Source: Flavobacteriales bacterium UBA7690 (GTDB taxonomy: Bacteria > Bacteroidota > Bacteroidia > Flavobacteriales_F > PHOS-HE28). Taken from it: a stretch of 20,857 bases of DNA. The DNA lies in contig DLGQ01000002.1 of assembly GCA_002482775.1 (NCBI GenBank), positions 1-20,857 of the forward strand. The letters run 5' to 3'. This document shows, one piece after another, positions 5,584 to 13,392 of this stretch (position 1 is its first letter; every line of letters begins with the position of its first letter). The translations under genes and the position numbers were made by a program. The notes below the pieces were generated by a model. The model made no database searches and was not told the origin of the DNA. It worked only from the letters and a program-made list of their open reading frames with translations.

Positions 5584-6801
5584 ATGAAGATCCTGAACGA
5601 CCCCATCTACGGTTTCATCACCATCCCGCACCCGCAGGTGTTGGCGCTTATCGATCATCCGTGGTTCCAGCGGTTGCGGTACATCAAACAGCTCGGCCTG
5701 TCGCACCTGGTGTACCCCGGCGCGTTGCACACCCGTTTCCACCACGCGTTGGGGGCGATGCACCTGATGGGGAACGCCATCGAAGTGCTGCGCAACAAAG
5801 GGCATGCGATCAGCGCGGAAGAAGCGTTGGGCGCGCGCATCGCCATCCTGTTGCACGACATCGGCCACGGGCCCTTCAGCCATGCGCTGGAGCACAGCTT
5901 GGTGGAAGGCATTCCGCACGAAGAGGTCAGCGCCATGGTGATGGACCGCCTCAACGAACAATTCGGCGGTGGGCTGGAGATGGGCCTACGCATCTTCCGC
6001 GACCAGCATCCCCGCCGTGCCCTGCACCACTTGGTGAGCAGCCAACTGGACGTGGACCGGATCGACTACCTGAACCGCGACAGTTTCTACACCGGCGTTA
6101 GCGAAGGGGTCATCGGTGGCGAACGCATCCTCACCATGTTGCAGATCGTGGACGACCGCCTGGTGGTGGAAGAGAAAGCGATCTACAGCATCGAGAAATT
6201 CCTCGTCGCCCGCCGGTTGATGTACTGGCAAGTCTACCTGCACAAGACGGTGGTAGCCTGCGAGATGATGTTGGTGGAAGCCCTGCGCCGCGCGAAATAC
6301 CTGGCCATGCAGGGGAATACCGTGTTCGCCTCACCCGCACTGTTGCGGTTCCTCACGGCGAAGCACGACCGCGCTTCGTTCGAAGACCCGGATGTGCTGC
6401 GCGATTTCCTGAAATTGGACGACCACGACGTGATGGGCGCCGTGAAGGTGTGGGCTTCGCACCCTGACAAGGTGTTGGCCACGCTCTCCAGCGATCTGGT
6501 GGAACGCCGCAACCTGCGCATCCGGTTGCAGAACGAACCGTGGGATCCGCAACGCATCGCCGATCTGCGGAAGAAGGTAGCGAGGCAACTGGGGATCGAC
6601 CTGGCCGATGCGGACCGTTTCGTCCTGCACGGCAACATCGTCAACAATGCCTACGACCCCGCGAAAGACCGCATCGATCTTCTTTACAAGGATGGAACGC
6701 TGCGCGACATCGCCGAAGCGAGCGACAACTTGGGCATACAAGCGCTCGCCGGGCCGGTAACGAAATGGTACTTGGCTTGGCCGCGGTGGTTGGTGGAGTA
6801 G
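5584..6801 (+). CDS. HD-domain phosphohydrolase (dNTPase/YdhJ-like)
   Basis: A 405-residue cytoplasmic metal-dependent phosphohydrolase. The metal-binding set is visible: RFHHALG (metal His at residue 54), LLHDIGHGPFSH (the HD pair at residues 91-92), and the later DVDRIDYLNRDSFYTG block that supplies the last aspartate. This is the SAMHD1/dGTPase-like arrangement, but substrate specificity cannot be read from the sequence. I chose the ATG at 5584, which begins with MKILNDPIYGFITIP, the usual start of this family. An AAGGAG Shine-Dalgarno sequence lies 11 bases upstream, unusual among the genes of this window. Bacteroidota often have this gene directly before lpxD; here about 3 kb of accessory genes separates them. 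Confidence 0.9.
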   Translation: MKILNDPIYGFITIPHPQVLALIDHPWFQRLRYIKQLGLSHLVYPGALHTRFHHALGAMHLMGNAIEVLRNKGHAISAEEALGARIAILLHDIGHGPFSHALEHSLVEGIPHEEVSAMVMDRLNEQFGGGLEMGLRIFRDQHPRRALHHLVSSQLDVDRIDYLNRDSFYTGVSEGVIGGERILTMLQIVDDRLVVEEKAIYSIEKFLVARRLMYWQVYLHKTVVACEMMLVEALRRAKYLAMQGNTVFASPALLRFLTAKHDRASFEDPDVLRDFLKLDDHDVMGAVKVWASHPDKVLATLSSDLVERRNLRIRLQNEPWDPQRIADLRKKVARQLGIDLADADRFVLHGNIVNNAYDPAKDRIDLLYKDGTLRDIAEASDNLGIQALAGPVTKWYLAWPRWLVE

Positions 6802-6820
6802 TTCGCTATCGGCTACACGA

Positions 6821-8446
6821 TCACTGCACTACGAAACGTGCGCTCCGACGTGACCCTACGTTCCCTGCTGCGCTATCCACCACGACATAGACACCGGGTG
6901 CAAGTCCATTCGGATCGATGATGCATTGCCGGCCGGCCTGAACGAGCACATGGGAAGGGACCGGTCTACCAATAGCATCGAAGAGCAACATTCCAACATC
7001 CGAACCTCCATGGACACGCAGTTCGGTGGCTCCATTGCTGACCGATGGCACCACAGTGAGCAATTCCCGCTCTTGTTCGGCCGCAGTCGGAACTGAGGTG
7101 GCGTCGCACAACTCCGTGCGGTCCAACCAGCTGATGAAATTCTCAGCCGCCACGTGTTCTTCGAACAATGTCGTGGCCAATGGGGCATCGAACGATGTGG
7201 GTGTGACGGACCACTCTGCCAAGGTGGAGGTGACGGACATTTCCAGATCTGCCCAATAACAATCCGCATTCAAGGGCAACAGGGCCGGGCTGGTCGTCCA
7301 CACACTCGTTCCTTGATCATACGATATGTGCTGCCCACCAGCGATGAGTTCTCCACCGGTCTCGAAGAAGTGTGGAGCATAAGCACGGATCGACGTTGAC
7401 CTACCGTCCGAAACCATGGTCTCAAGCGAACGTGCTTCAATGATCTCTCCGTTCAGGTCGACATGGAGCATCCCATGCACGAAATTAACCCGGACAGAGC
7501 CCCCTTCGGCCAACATGACGGCACCTTGATAGAATTCGCTTAAAAGTTCCCCAGCACCGGCATATTCGTTCACGCTTACCACCTCTCCATCGTCATCGGT
7601 ATTCATCAGGAAGATCGTCGAGCCAACTGCTTCGGTGTACCGCTTTCCCAATACCATCATACCTCCGTTAGGTGTTGCAGTGGCGTCCACCACTTCGATC
7701 CATCGCTGTTCACCGATCGGTCGATGTGTACGTACATCCATCAATGAGCCATCAGCCGCGAAGTGCATCACCATGAACAGTCCCTGATCACTACTGGAGC
7801 CGGTAGTGCAGGTGACGCGCGCTCCACCTGTTCCATCCGCGACAACGGAAACCGCGTTCATTCCCGGCGGCAAAGGGATCCTTCGCGACCATTGATGTTC
7901 CCCGTCCGCTGAGAACCTCAGCAGTATGTTCTCCTGGCCACCACGCACCAGCACGTGCGGATCATCGTTCACATCGAGGTCCATATCCGTAGCTAGATAG
8001 AGTGGAGCACGGGGCACCACTACGTTGGCCGAACGGCTCCAGACCGTATTCCCATCCGGCGACATACGGCAGACGACCACAGCGATGCTATCCTGGTCCA
8101 ATACTTCGTTCTCACCACCGGCCCGGGCATACGATAAACCGTGATCACTAGTCACCGACCAAGCGCCCAATTGATCACTGGACTCATGCTCGTTCGGCAT
8201 CAAACGCGACCATTGCGCACTGCCGTCCTGTGAAAAACGGAACACACCATGATGTAGGGTCTCATTACCGACCACGGTCTCAACGGCAAAGCATCCGTCA
8301 CTGCCATCAGGCCCTACCCAGCTGAAACCATAGGGAGTTTCGAGCGGCGTATAGAACCTTGCCGCCTGATGCAGTTGTGCAATGGACTTTGATCCCGCCG
8401 CAAGTGCAAGGATCATGATAACAGTGCACGGAACACGAAGGTGCAT
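6821..8446 (-). CDS. Secreted T9SS cargo protein, unknown function
   Basis: A 541-residue exported protein. A signal peptide is clear (about MHLRVPCTVIMILALAAG, with cleavage near SIAQ). The body has recurring beta-strand units with WSR and SADG-type turns (FSQDGSAQWSR, MSPDGNTVWSR, FSADGEHQWSR), suggesting a propeller-like fold of about 45-residue repeats. The C-terminus has the type A sorting-domain layout: VVPSVSNGATELRV, LLFDAIGRPV, and LAPGVYVVV near the end, though the usual PNP is replaced by PSV. I chose the ATG at 8446; an upstream start at 8482 precedes the signal peptide. It would be secreted or surface-anchored through the T9SS, under PorX-type control. It converges on the HD gene with 19 bases between stops. 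Confidence 0.82.
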   Translation of the reverse strand: MHLRVPCTVIMILALAAGSKSIAQLHQAARFYTPLETPYGFSWVGPDGSDGCFAVETVVGNETLHHGVFRFSQDGSAQWSRLMPNEHESSDQLGAWSVTSDHGLSYARAGGENEVLDQDSIAVVVCRMSPDGNTVWSRSANVVVPRAPLYLATDMDLDVNDDPHVLVRGGQENILLRFSADGEHQWSRRIPLPPGMNAVSVVADGTGGARVTCTTGSSSDQGLFMVMHFAADGSLMDVRTHRPIGEQRWIEVVDATATPNGGMMVLGKRYTEAVGSTIFLMNTDDDGEVVSVNEYAGAGELLSEFYQGAVMLAEGGSVRVNFVHGMLHVDLNGEIIEARSLETMVSDGRSTSIRAYAPHFFETGGELIAGGQHISYDQGTSVWTTSPALLPLNADCYWADLEMSVTSTLAEWSVTPTSFDAPLATTLFEEHVAAENFISWLDRTELCDATSVPTAAEQERELLTVVPSVSNGATELRVHGGSDVGMLLFDAIGRPVPSHVLVQAGRQCIIDPNGLAPGVYVVVDSAAGNVGSRRSARFVVQ

Positions 8447-8483
8447 TGGTATAGGACGAAGCACGGCTAAAGCGCTCCGCATG

Positions 8484-8515
8484 CCAAGTTAGGCGCCGTA
8501 GGAATACGCGCACAA
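8484..8515 (-). promoter_or_regulatory. Bacteroidota-type promoter for the minus-strand T9SS cargo gene
   Basis: On the minus strand a TTG (complement of 8513-8515) is followed after 21 bases by TAACTTGG (complement of 8484-8491). This fits the -33 TTG / -7 TAnnTTTG pattern. The start codon lies 37 bases downstream. The same 21-base spacing recurs at 14843-14874. Confidence 0.5.
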
Positions 8516-8540
8516 TGAGGCCGCTATTCCACGCCCAGTG

Positions 8541-8657
8541 TCAGCAACTCCCCAGCAGCCAGTACACGAGCAGGAAAACGATGATGGTGCCGAAACAGCC
8601 GCCGCCCAGTTTGTAGGCTGCAGCACCGGCCAACAGGCCGCGAAGTGGGTTGTTCAT
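8541..8657 (-). CDS. 38-residue conserved-looking membrane protein
   Basis: A short frame on the minus strand runs from ATG at 8657 to TGA at 8541. It begins MNNPLRGLLAGAAAYKLG, continues GGGCFGTIIVFLLVYW and ends LLGSC. One membrane segment covers about residues 21-35, preceded by a glycine-rich turn and a basic/amphipathic start. I recall tiny proteins with this plan (RGL.AG..A.K.GGGC..TIIIF...Y.LLG) in other Bacteroidota, which is why I call it a real gene; function is unknown. It reads in the same direction as the large T9SS cargo gene, whose start is 94 bases downstream of this stop, and is divergent from the Cys-rich gene. It is easily missed by length filters. Confidence 0.72.
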   Translation of the reverse strand: MNNPLRGLLAGAAAYKLGGGCFGTIIVFLLVYWLLGSC

Positions 8658-8710
8658 GGTCTAGTGGTTCTGAATGCGTGGGAATGGTGAGGCAAGCGGC
8701 GTGCCCGGCC

Positions 8711-8718
8711 TACATTCG
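8711..8718 (+). promoter_or_regulatory. Possible -7 box (TACATTCG) for the Cys-rich gene
   Basis: It matches TAnnTTTG at all but one position and lies 17 bases before the ATG at 8736. No TTG is present at the usual -33 distance. Confidence 0.35.
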
Positions 8719-8735
8719 CGTGGCAACCACCACCC

Positions 8736-9209
8736 ATGAACACCAACTGGAGCAAGATCCTAGTATTCGGCCTGCTGTTCGGCATCGCCGGTTTCCTCAT
8801 TGGGCGCTGTTGCGGCAAAGGCTGCGGTGGCGATCGTGGTGGTTGCCACAAGCAGATGGCCTGTTGCGACAAGGATGGCAACTGCGAACACGGTAGTTCC
8901 TGCTGCAAGCCCGGCGGGCAGTGCGAGAAAGCAGGTTGCGACCATGCTGCCCGGATGGATGGCCACGGTAAGGCGTGCTGCAAAGGCGGGCACGGAAAAG
9001 GCCATCATGCGGATGACCACGCTGCGGACACCGAAGCCGAGGCCATCGTACAACGGCTGAAGGATGCCGGCTTCCAAGGGGACACCACCATCGCCATTAC
9101 CGGTGGCACGGTGAACGTCGTACGCAACGGCGAACGCACCGAAGTGCGCGTGAACGTACAAGACAGTGTGAAGAAAGTGGTTGATGTACAGGTGGAACAC
9201 GAACACTGA
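8736..9209 (+). CDS. Cys/His-rich membrane-anchored protein, possible metal binder
   Basis: A 157-residue protein in three parts. Residues 1-23 form an N-terminal membrane segment (KILVFGLLFGIAGFLIG). Residues 24-96 hold 13 cysteines and many histidines in closely spaced CC, CxxxC and GHGKGHH clusters with almost no hydrophobic core. Residues 98-157 look like a small alpha/beta domain (AEAIVQRLKDAGFQG, then strands TIAITGGTVNVV and TEVRVNVQDS). The cysteine spacing does not match a ferredoxin or zinc finger I know. Metal binding or a redox role is inferred from composition alone. The DUF2911 gene follows 32 bases downstream on the same strand, with its own possible promoter between. Confidence 0.75.
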   Translation: MNTNWSKILVFGLLFGIAGFLIGRCCGKGCGGDRGGCHKQMACCDKDGNCEHGSSCCKPGGQCEKAGCDHAARMDGHGKACCKGGHGKGHHADDHAADTEAEAIVQRLKDAGFQGDTTIAITGGTVNVVRNGERTEVRVNVQDSVKKVVDVQVEHEH

Positions 9210-9216
9210 GCGCCGC

Positions 9217-9224
9217 TACCTTTA
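9217..9224 (+). promoter_or_regulatory. Possible -7 box (TACCTTTA) for the DUF2911 gene
   Basis: A TAnnTTTG-like octamer between two plus-strand genes, 17 bases before the ATG at 9242. No clear -33 TTG at the normal distance; the nearest is at 9181. Confidence 0.3.
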
Positions 9225-9241
9225 CCCCATAAACCGCTTCC

Positions 9242-9790
9242 ATGCCCAAGTTCCTTAAAGGCCTGTTGATCGGGGCCGTACTGTTGGCCATCCTCGGCTA
9301 CTTCGGTTTCGGCTACATGAAATCGCAAACGAAGAAAGCCAGCCCGGAGACCGTCTCCACCTTCAAGTTGGACGATGTCACGATCAACGTGGACTACAGC
9401 CGACCGAACAAGAAAGGCCGGGTGATCTTCGGCGAGCTGGTCCCCTACGGCAAGGTCTGGCGCACCGGCGCGAACGAAGCCACCACCTTCGAAACGGACA
9501 AGGACATCCGCGTGGGCGGGCTGCCGTTGGCCAAAGGCAAATACACGCTGTGGACCATTCCGCAGGCCACCTCATGGACGGTGATCTTCAACAACAAGAT
9601 GTACCCGTGGGGTGTCAACTACGATGGCCGCTCGCAGCGCGACCCGACCGCCGATGTGGTAACGGTGGAAGTACCGGTACAGCAACTGCCCGCTGTGGTG
9701 GAGCAGTTCACCATCACCGTGGGTGGCACACCGGCCGCGCTCAACCTAGCGTGGGACCAGACGCAGGTGAGCGTGCCGCTGGAACATTGA
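9242..9790 (+). CDS. DUF2911 family exported protein
   Basis: A 182-residue protein with an N-terminal membrane anchor or uncleaved signal (about residues 5-25, FLKGLLIGAVLLAILGYFGF). A DUF2911 domain follows. Family landmarks are strong: VDYSRPNKKGRVIFGELVPY, GKVWRTGANEATTFET, LPLAKGKYTLWTIP and WTVIFNNKMYPWGVNYD. DUF2911 proteins are common in Bacteroidota; their function is not established. Most have a cleaved signal peptide, while here the hydrophobic segment is followed by KSQTKK without a cleavage motif I can see, so anchoring in the inner membrane is likely. It stops 49 bases before lpxD. Confidence 0.9.
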   Translation: MPKFLKGLLIGAVLLAILGYFGFGYMKSQTKKASPETVSTFKLDDVTINVDYSRPNKKGRVIFGELVPYGKVWRTGANEATTFETDKDIRVGGLPLAKGKYTLWTIPQATSWTVIFNNKMYPWGVNYDGRSQRDPTADVVTVEVPVQQLPAVVEQFTITVGGTPAALNLAWDQTQVSVPLEH

Positions 9791-9827
9791 ACAGCTTTTG
9801 TAGCCTGGTCCTTCGCGCCCTCTCCGG

Positions 9828-9835
9828 TACCTTCG
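9828..9835 (+). promoter_or_regulatory. Possible -7 box (TACCTTCG) abutting the lpxD start
   Basis: This TAnnTTTG-like octamer ends four bases before the lpxD ATG. If it is used, transcription would begin at or inside the start codon, giving a leaderless message. A TTTG lies at 9797-9800, a somewhat longer spacing than usual. Confidence 0.35.
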
Positions 9836-9839
9836 CGCC

Positions 9840-10901
9840 ATGCAGTTCACCGCCGAACAGATCGCCGACCTTCTCGAAGGCACGGTTGATGGTGACCCGC
9901 AGGTGTTGGTGAGCGACCTGGCCAAGATCGAAGAAGCCCGCAGCGGCACCCTCACCTTCCTGGCCAACCCGCGCTACACGGATTTCATCTACACCACGAA
10001 GGCCACAATCGCCATCGTGAACGAGGACTTCCAAGCGGGGCGTCCCATCCCGAAGACCTTGACGTTGATCCGCGTGAAGGATGCGCGGATGGCCTTCACC
10101 CAGTTGCTGGAGCGCAACGCCGAGCTGCAGTACGAGAAAAAGGGCATTGAACAACCCAGCTTCGTAAGTCCACGTGCCAAGCTGGGCAAGAACGTGTACA
10201 TCGGCGCCTTCTGCTACGTGGGCGATGAGGTGGAACTGGGCGATGGCGTGAAGATCTTCCCGAACAGCTACATCGGCGATCGGTGCCGCATCGGTGCCAA
10301 CACGCGCATCCATGCCGGGGTGAAGATCTACCACCAGACACAGATCGGTGAGCAGTGCGTGATCCACAGCGGCGCGGTGATCGGGGCGGACGGCTTCGGC
10401 TTCGTGCCACGTGCCGATGGCGTGTACGAGAAGATGCCGCAGGTGGGCAACGTGATCCTGGAAGATGCCGTGGAGATCGGTGCCAACAGCACGGTGGACC
10501 GCGCCACCATCGGCCACACCATCATCCGCACGGGCACCAAGTTGGACAACCTCGTACAGGTGGGCCACAACGCGGAGATCGGCAGGCACAACGTGGTGGT
10601 GTCCCAAGCGGGCATCGCAGGCAGTACCAAGATCGGCGACTACAACCAGATCGGCGGGCAGGTGGGCATCTCGGGCCACCTCGTCATCGGCGACCGGGTG
10701 CGGATAGCGGCGCAGAGCGGCATCGGCAACAACCTGGAGGATGGCGCCGTCGTGCAGGGCTCGCCAGCCTTCAAAAAGGGCCTTTACGACCGTAGCTACG
10801 TGGTCTACCGCAAGCTCCCGGAGCTGAAACAGCGCATCGAATCGCTGGAAAAAGAGCTCGCCGCACTGCGGGCGCACCTCGAAGCTGGATCGCGCAAGTA
10901 G
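9840..10901 (+). CDS. lpxD: UDP-3-O-acylglucosamine N-acyltransferase LpxD
   Basis: LpxD adds the second 3-hydroxyacyl chain to UDP-3-O-acyl-glucosamine in lipid A synthesis. The 353-residue protein has the N-terminal uridine-binding domain with LAKIEEARSGTLTFLANPRY, and a long left-handed beta-helix of hexapeptide repeats from about residue 105 to 315 (IGDRCRIGANTRIHAG and similar). A C-terminal helix follows (LPELKQRIESLEKELAAL). The putative catalytic His is residue 243, in VQVGHNAEIG. The length is standard. It heads the lipid A block, with lpxC/fabZ 72 bases downstream. A second LpxD-like gene begins at 20716, so this genome has two members. Confidence 0.96.
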   Translation: MQFTAEQIADLLEGTVDGDPQVLVSDLAKIEEARSGTLTFLANPRYTDFIYTTKATIAIVNEDFQAGRPIPKTLTLIRVKDARMAFTQLLERNAELQYEKKGIEQPSFVSPRAKLGKNVYIGAFCYVGDEVELGDGVKIFPNSYIGDRCRIGANTRIHAGVKIYHQTQIGEQCVIHSGAVIGADGFGFVPRADGVYEKMPQVGNVILEDAVEIGANSTVDRATIGHTIIRTGTKLDNLVQVGHNAEIGRHNVVVSQAGIAGSTKIGDYNQIGGQVGISGHLVIGDRVRIAAQSGIGNNLEDGAVVQGSPAFKKGLYDRSYVVYRKLPELKQRIESLEKELAALRAHLEAGSRK

Positions 10902-10919
10902 CGGTACACGGCGGAATTC

Positions 10920-10927
10920 TACCTTCG
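10920..10927 (+). promoter_or_regulatory. Possible -7 box (TACCTTCG) for lpxC/fabZ
   Basis: A TAnnTTTG-like octamer in the lpxD-lpxC gap, 46 bases before the ATG. It is followed by an imperfect GC-rich inverted repeat (cgccgggc-aca-gcccgggcg, 10926-10945) that could lie in the leader. No -33 TTG is seen. Confidence 0.3.
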
Positions 10928-10973
10928 CCGGGCACAGCCCGGGCGCCAACGTCCTTCGCCCGGTCCATTCCGT

Positions 10974-12416
10974 ATGAGCGAATTCCAGCACACCCTCAAA
11001 GGCAGCGCCACCCTCAAAGGCGTTGGCCTGCATACCGGCGAGCCCGTCACCCTTACCCTGCGCCCGGCTCCGGTGGGCCATGGCTACAAGTTCCAGCGCA
11101 CCGATCTGGAAGGTGAACCCATCATCGATGCCGACGCCGACCTGGTGGTTAGCACCGAGCGGGGCACCACCTTGGGCAAAGGCGATGTGACGGTGAACAC
11201 CACCGAGCACGTGCTTAGCGCGCTGTATGCCTTGGGCGTGGACAACTGCCTGTTGCAGATCAGCGGTCCGGAACTGCCCATCATGGATGGCAGCGCACTT
11301 CCTTTCGTACACGCGATCGAGAGCGTGGGGCTGGAAGAGCAGAACGCGCCACGGAACTGGTACGTGCTGAAGGAGCCGATCTGGTTCGAGACCCAGGAGC
11401 GCGGCACCGAAATGCTCGGGGTACCCACACCGGGTGGCGAATTCCGGCTAACGGTGATGGTGGACTACAACAGCCCGGTACTGGGCACGCAGCACGCGAG
11501 CATGTACCGGTCGGAAGAGTTCAAGGCAGAGATCGCGCCTTGCCGCACCTTCGTATTCCTGCGCGAACTGGAGCAACTCGCGAAAGCCGGGTTGATCAAG
11601 GGCGGCGACCTGAACAATGCGATCGTGCTTGAGGATCGTGAAGGCACTACACAAGAACAGCTGAAGGACCTGGCGAAGGCGCTGGGCCGTGAATACGAGA
11701 AGGTGGAGATCCGCCGCAACGGTGTGCTCAACACCACGGACCTGAAGTTCTTCAACGAACCGGCGCGCCACAAACTGCTGGACATCGTTGGTGATCTCGC
11801 GCTGGTGGGCCGCCCCATCAAAGGGCATATCCTCGCTGCTCGTCCAGGCCACTTCGGCAATACCAGCTTCGCCAAGCGCATCAAGGAGAAGATCCGAGAA
11901 GAAGAGAAGAACCCCGTGGCGCACGTGGACCTCACCAAGGAACCGCTGTTCGACAACGTGGCCATCCACAAGATGCTGCCGCACCGCTACCCGTTCCTGT
12001 TGGTGGACAAGGTGATGAGCATGGACGAGAACAGCATCATCGGCGTGAAGAACGTGACGTTGAACGAGCCGCACTTCACCGGCCACTTCCCCGGGAACCC
12101 GGTGATGCCGGGTGTGTTGCAGGTGGAAGCCATGGCGCAGGTCGGTGGCATCTTCGCGTTGAGCAAGGTGCCCGATCCGGAGAACTACACCACGTACTTC
12201 TTGAAGACCGACGGCATCCGCTACCGCCGCAAAGTGGTGCCGGGCGATACGCTCGTGTTCCACCTGTCGTTGATCACACCCATCCGTCGCGGACTGGTAC
12301 ACATGCAAGGCCGTGGCTACGTGAACGGCCAGCTCGCTGTGGAAGCCGAGATGATGGCGCAGATCGTGAAGGACAAACAACACGCCGAAGCACCCAAAGC
12401 CAGCGCCACCGCGTAA
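10974..12416 (+). CDS. lpxC/fabZ: Bifunctional UDP-3-O-acyl-N-acetylglucosamine deacetylase / 3-hydroxyacyl-ACP dehydratase
   Basis: A 480-residue natural fusion of LpxC and FabZ, a known arrangement in Bacteroidota. LpxC (about residues 1-305) makes the committed deacetylation step of lipid A. Zinc and active-site residues are visible: H79 in NTTEHVLSALYALG, the RHKLLDIVGDLALVG block (H266, D270), and GHFGNTSFAK. FabZ (about residues 325-470) dehydrates 3-hydroxyacyl-ACP. It shows ILPHRYPFLLVDKV, and the catalytic His at about 371 in TGHFPGNPVMPGVLQVEAMA. The LpxC insert is longer than in E. coli (KGGDLNNAIVLEDREGTTQE region). Placing both activities in one chain may balance lipid A against fatty-acid synthesis; that is inference. 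lpxA starts three bases after the stop. Confidence 0.96.
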   Translation: MSEFQHTLKGSATLKGVGLHTGEPVTLTLRPAPVGHGYKFQRTDLEGEPIIDADADLVVSTERGTTLGKGDVTVNTTEHVLSALYALGVDNCLLQISGPELPIMDGSALPFVHAIESVGLEEQNAPRNWYVLKEPIWFETQERGTEMLGVPTPGGEFRLTVMVDYNSPVLGTQHASMYRSEEFKAEIAPCRTFVFLRELEQLAKAGLIKGGDLNNAIVLEDREGTTQEQLKDLAKALGREYEKVEIRRNGVLNTTDLKFFNEPARHKLLDIVGDLALVGRPIKGHILAARPGHFGNTSFAKRIKEKIREEEKNPVAHVDLTKEPLFDNVAIHKMLPHRYPFLLVDKVMSMDENSIIGVKNVTLNEPHFTGHFPGNPVMPGVLQVEAMAQVGGIFALSKVPDPENYTTYFLKTDGIRYRRKVVPGDTLVFHLSLITPIRRGLVHMQGRGYVNGQLAVEAEMMAQIVKDKQHAEAPKASATA

Positions 12417-12419
12417 CAC

Positions 12420-13202
12420 ATGAGCATCTCCAAGCTCGCCTACGTACACCCGGACGCCAAGCTGGGCAACGATGTCACCGTGGAACCCTTCGCCAGCATC
12501 TACGGGGATGTGGAAGTGGGCGACGGCAGTTGGATAGGCCCCAACGCGGTGCTGATGGACGGCGCGCGCATCGGCAGCAAATGCCGCATCTTCCCCGGCG
12601 CGGTGATCAGCGCCATTCCGCAAGACCTCAAATTCGCAGGCGAGCGCACCACCGCAGAAGTGGGCGATGGCACCACCATCCGCGAATGCGTCACCATCAA
12701 CCGGGGCACCGCGGACCGCGAGAAGACCGCGGTGGGCAGCAATTGCTTGTTGATGGCGTACGTCCACCTCGCACACGACTGCATCCTCGGCAACAACATC
12801 GTGATCGCCAACAGCGTGAACCTAGCAGGCCACGTGACCATCGACGACTGGGCGATCCTGGAAGGCAACGTCGCCGTGCAGCAGTTCATCCACATCGGGG
12901 CGCACAGCTTCATCGCTGGTGCATCGTTGGTGCGCAAGAACGTGCCGCCCTTCGTGAAAGCAGCACGCGAACCGCTCAGCTATGTGGGCGTGAACGTGGT
13001 GGGCCTTCGCCGTCGTGGCTTCACCGACGAACAGGTGACCCGCATCGAGGACATCTACCGCGAGATCTTCGTGCGCAACAACAACGTGGAGCGTGCCGTG
13101 CAAAGCGTGATGCAAACCGCGCCACGCAGCGCTGAACGAGGTGCCATCCTGGACTTCATCAACAACAGTCCCAAAGGCATCATGCGGGGGCTGGCGGAGT
13201 AG
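12420..13202 (+). CDS. lpxA: UDP-N-acetylglucosamine acyltransferase LpxA
   Basis: LpxA catalyses the first lipid A step, transfer of a 3-hydroxyacyl group from ACP to UDP-GlcNAc. The 260-residue protein has N-terminal hexapeptide repeats (VHPDAKLGNDVTVEPFASI onward), PQDLKF, the INRGT signature, and AYVHLAHDCILG with the catalytic His at residue 119. VGVNVVGLRRRGFTDEQ and a C-terminal helical domain follow. The length is normal. It starts three bases after the lpxC/fabZ stop, so translation is probably coupled. Octamer array E begins four bases after its stop. Confidence 0.96.
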   Translation: MSISKLAYVHPDAKLGNDVTVEPFASIYGDVEVGDGSWIGPNAVLMDGARIGSKCRIFPGAVISAIPQDLKFAGERTTAEVGDGTTIRECVTINRGTADREKTAVGSNCLLMAYVHLAHDCILGNNIVIANSVNLAGHVTIDDWAILEGNVAVQQFIHIGAHSFIAGASLVRKNVPPFVKAAREPLSYVGVNVVGLRRRGFTDEQVTRIEDIYREIFVRNNNVERAVQSVMQTAPRSAERGAILDFINNSPKGIMRGLAE

Positions 13203-13206
13203 AAGA

Positions 13207-13246
13207 CATGTGCTCATGTGGGCATGTGGTCATGTGCTCATGGAAT
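13207..13246 (+). repeat. Octamer array E
   Basis: Five units in exact register: catgtgct, catgtggg, catgtggt, catgtgct, catggaat, then gcc. This is the cleanest array in the window. It starts four bases after the lpxA stop codon. Confidence 0.9.
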
Positions 13247-13295
13247 GCCAACATGATGGGACAGCTTCATACGATCGGCGTGACATGCAAAGGTG

Positions 13296-13311
13296 CATGT
13301 GCCCATGGAAT
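13296..13311 (+). repeat. Partial octamer array inside the element
   Basis: Two units only, catgtgcc and the closing unit catggaat, followed by gcctagcaag. It looks like a second, shortened copy of the end of array E, perhaps from a nested insertion or a slippage event. Confidence 0.7.
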
Positions 13312-13392
13312 GCCTAGCAAGATGGTCGTGCTTCATCTGGCACATACGAGATCCAGCCTTCGCTTCAGGAACGGAAAACCTTGCGGACGCCC

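Noticed and set aside
9741..11312. 523-codon minus-strand frame opposite lpxD and lpxC
   Set aside because: Antisense shadow produced by the GC-rich third positions of two recognised genes.
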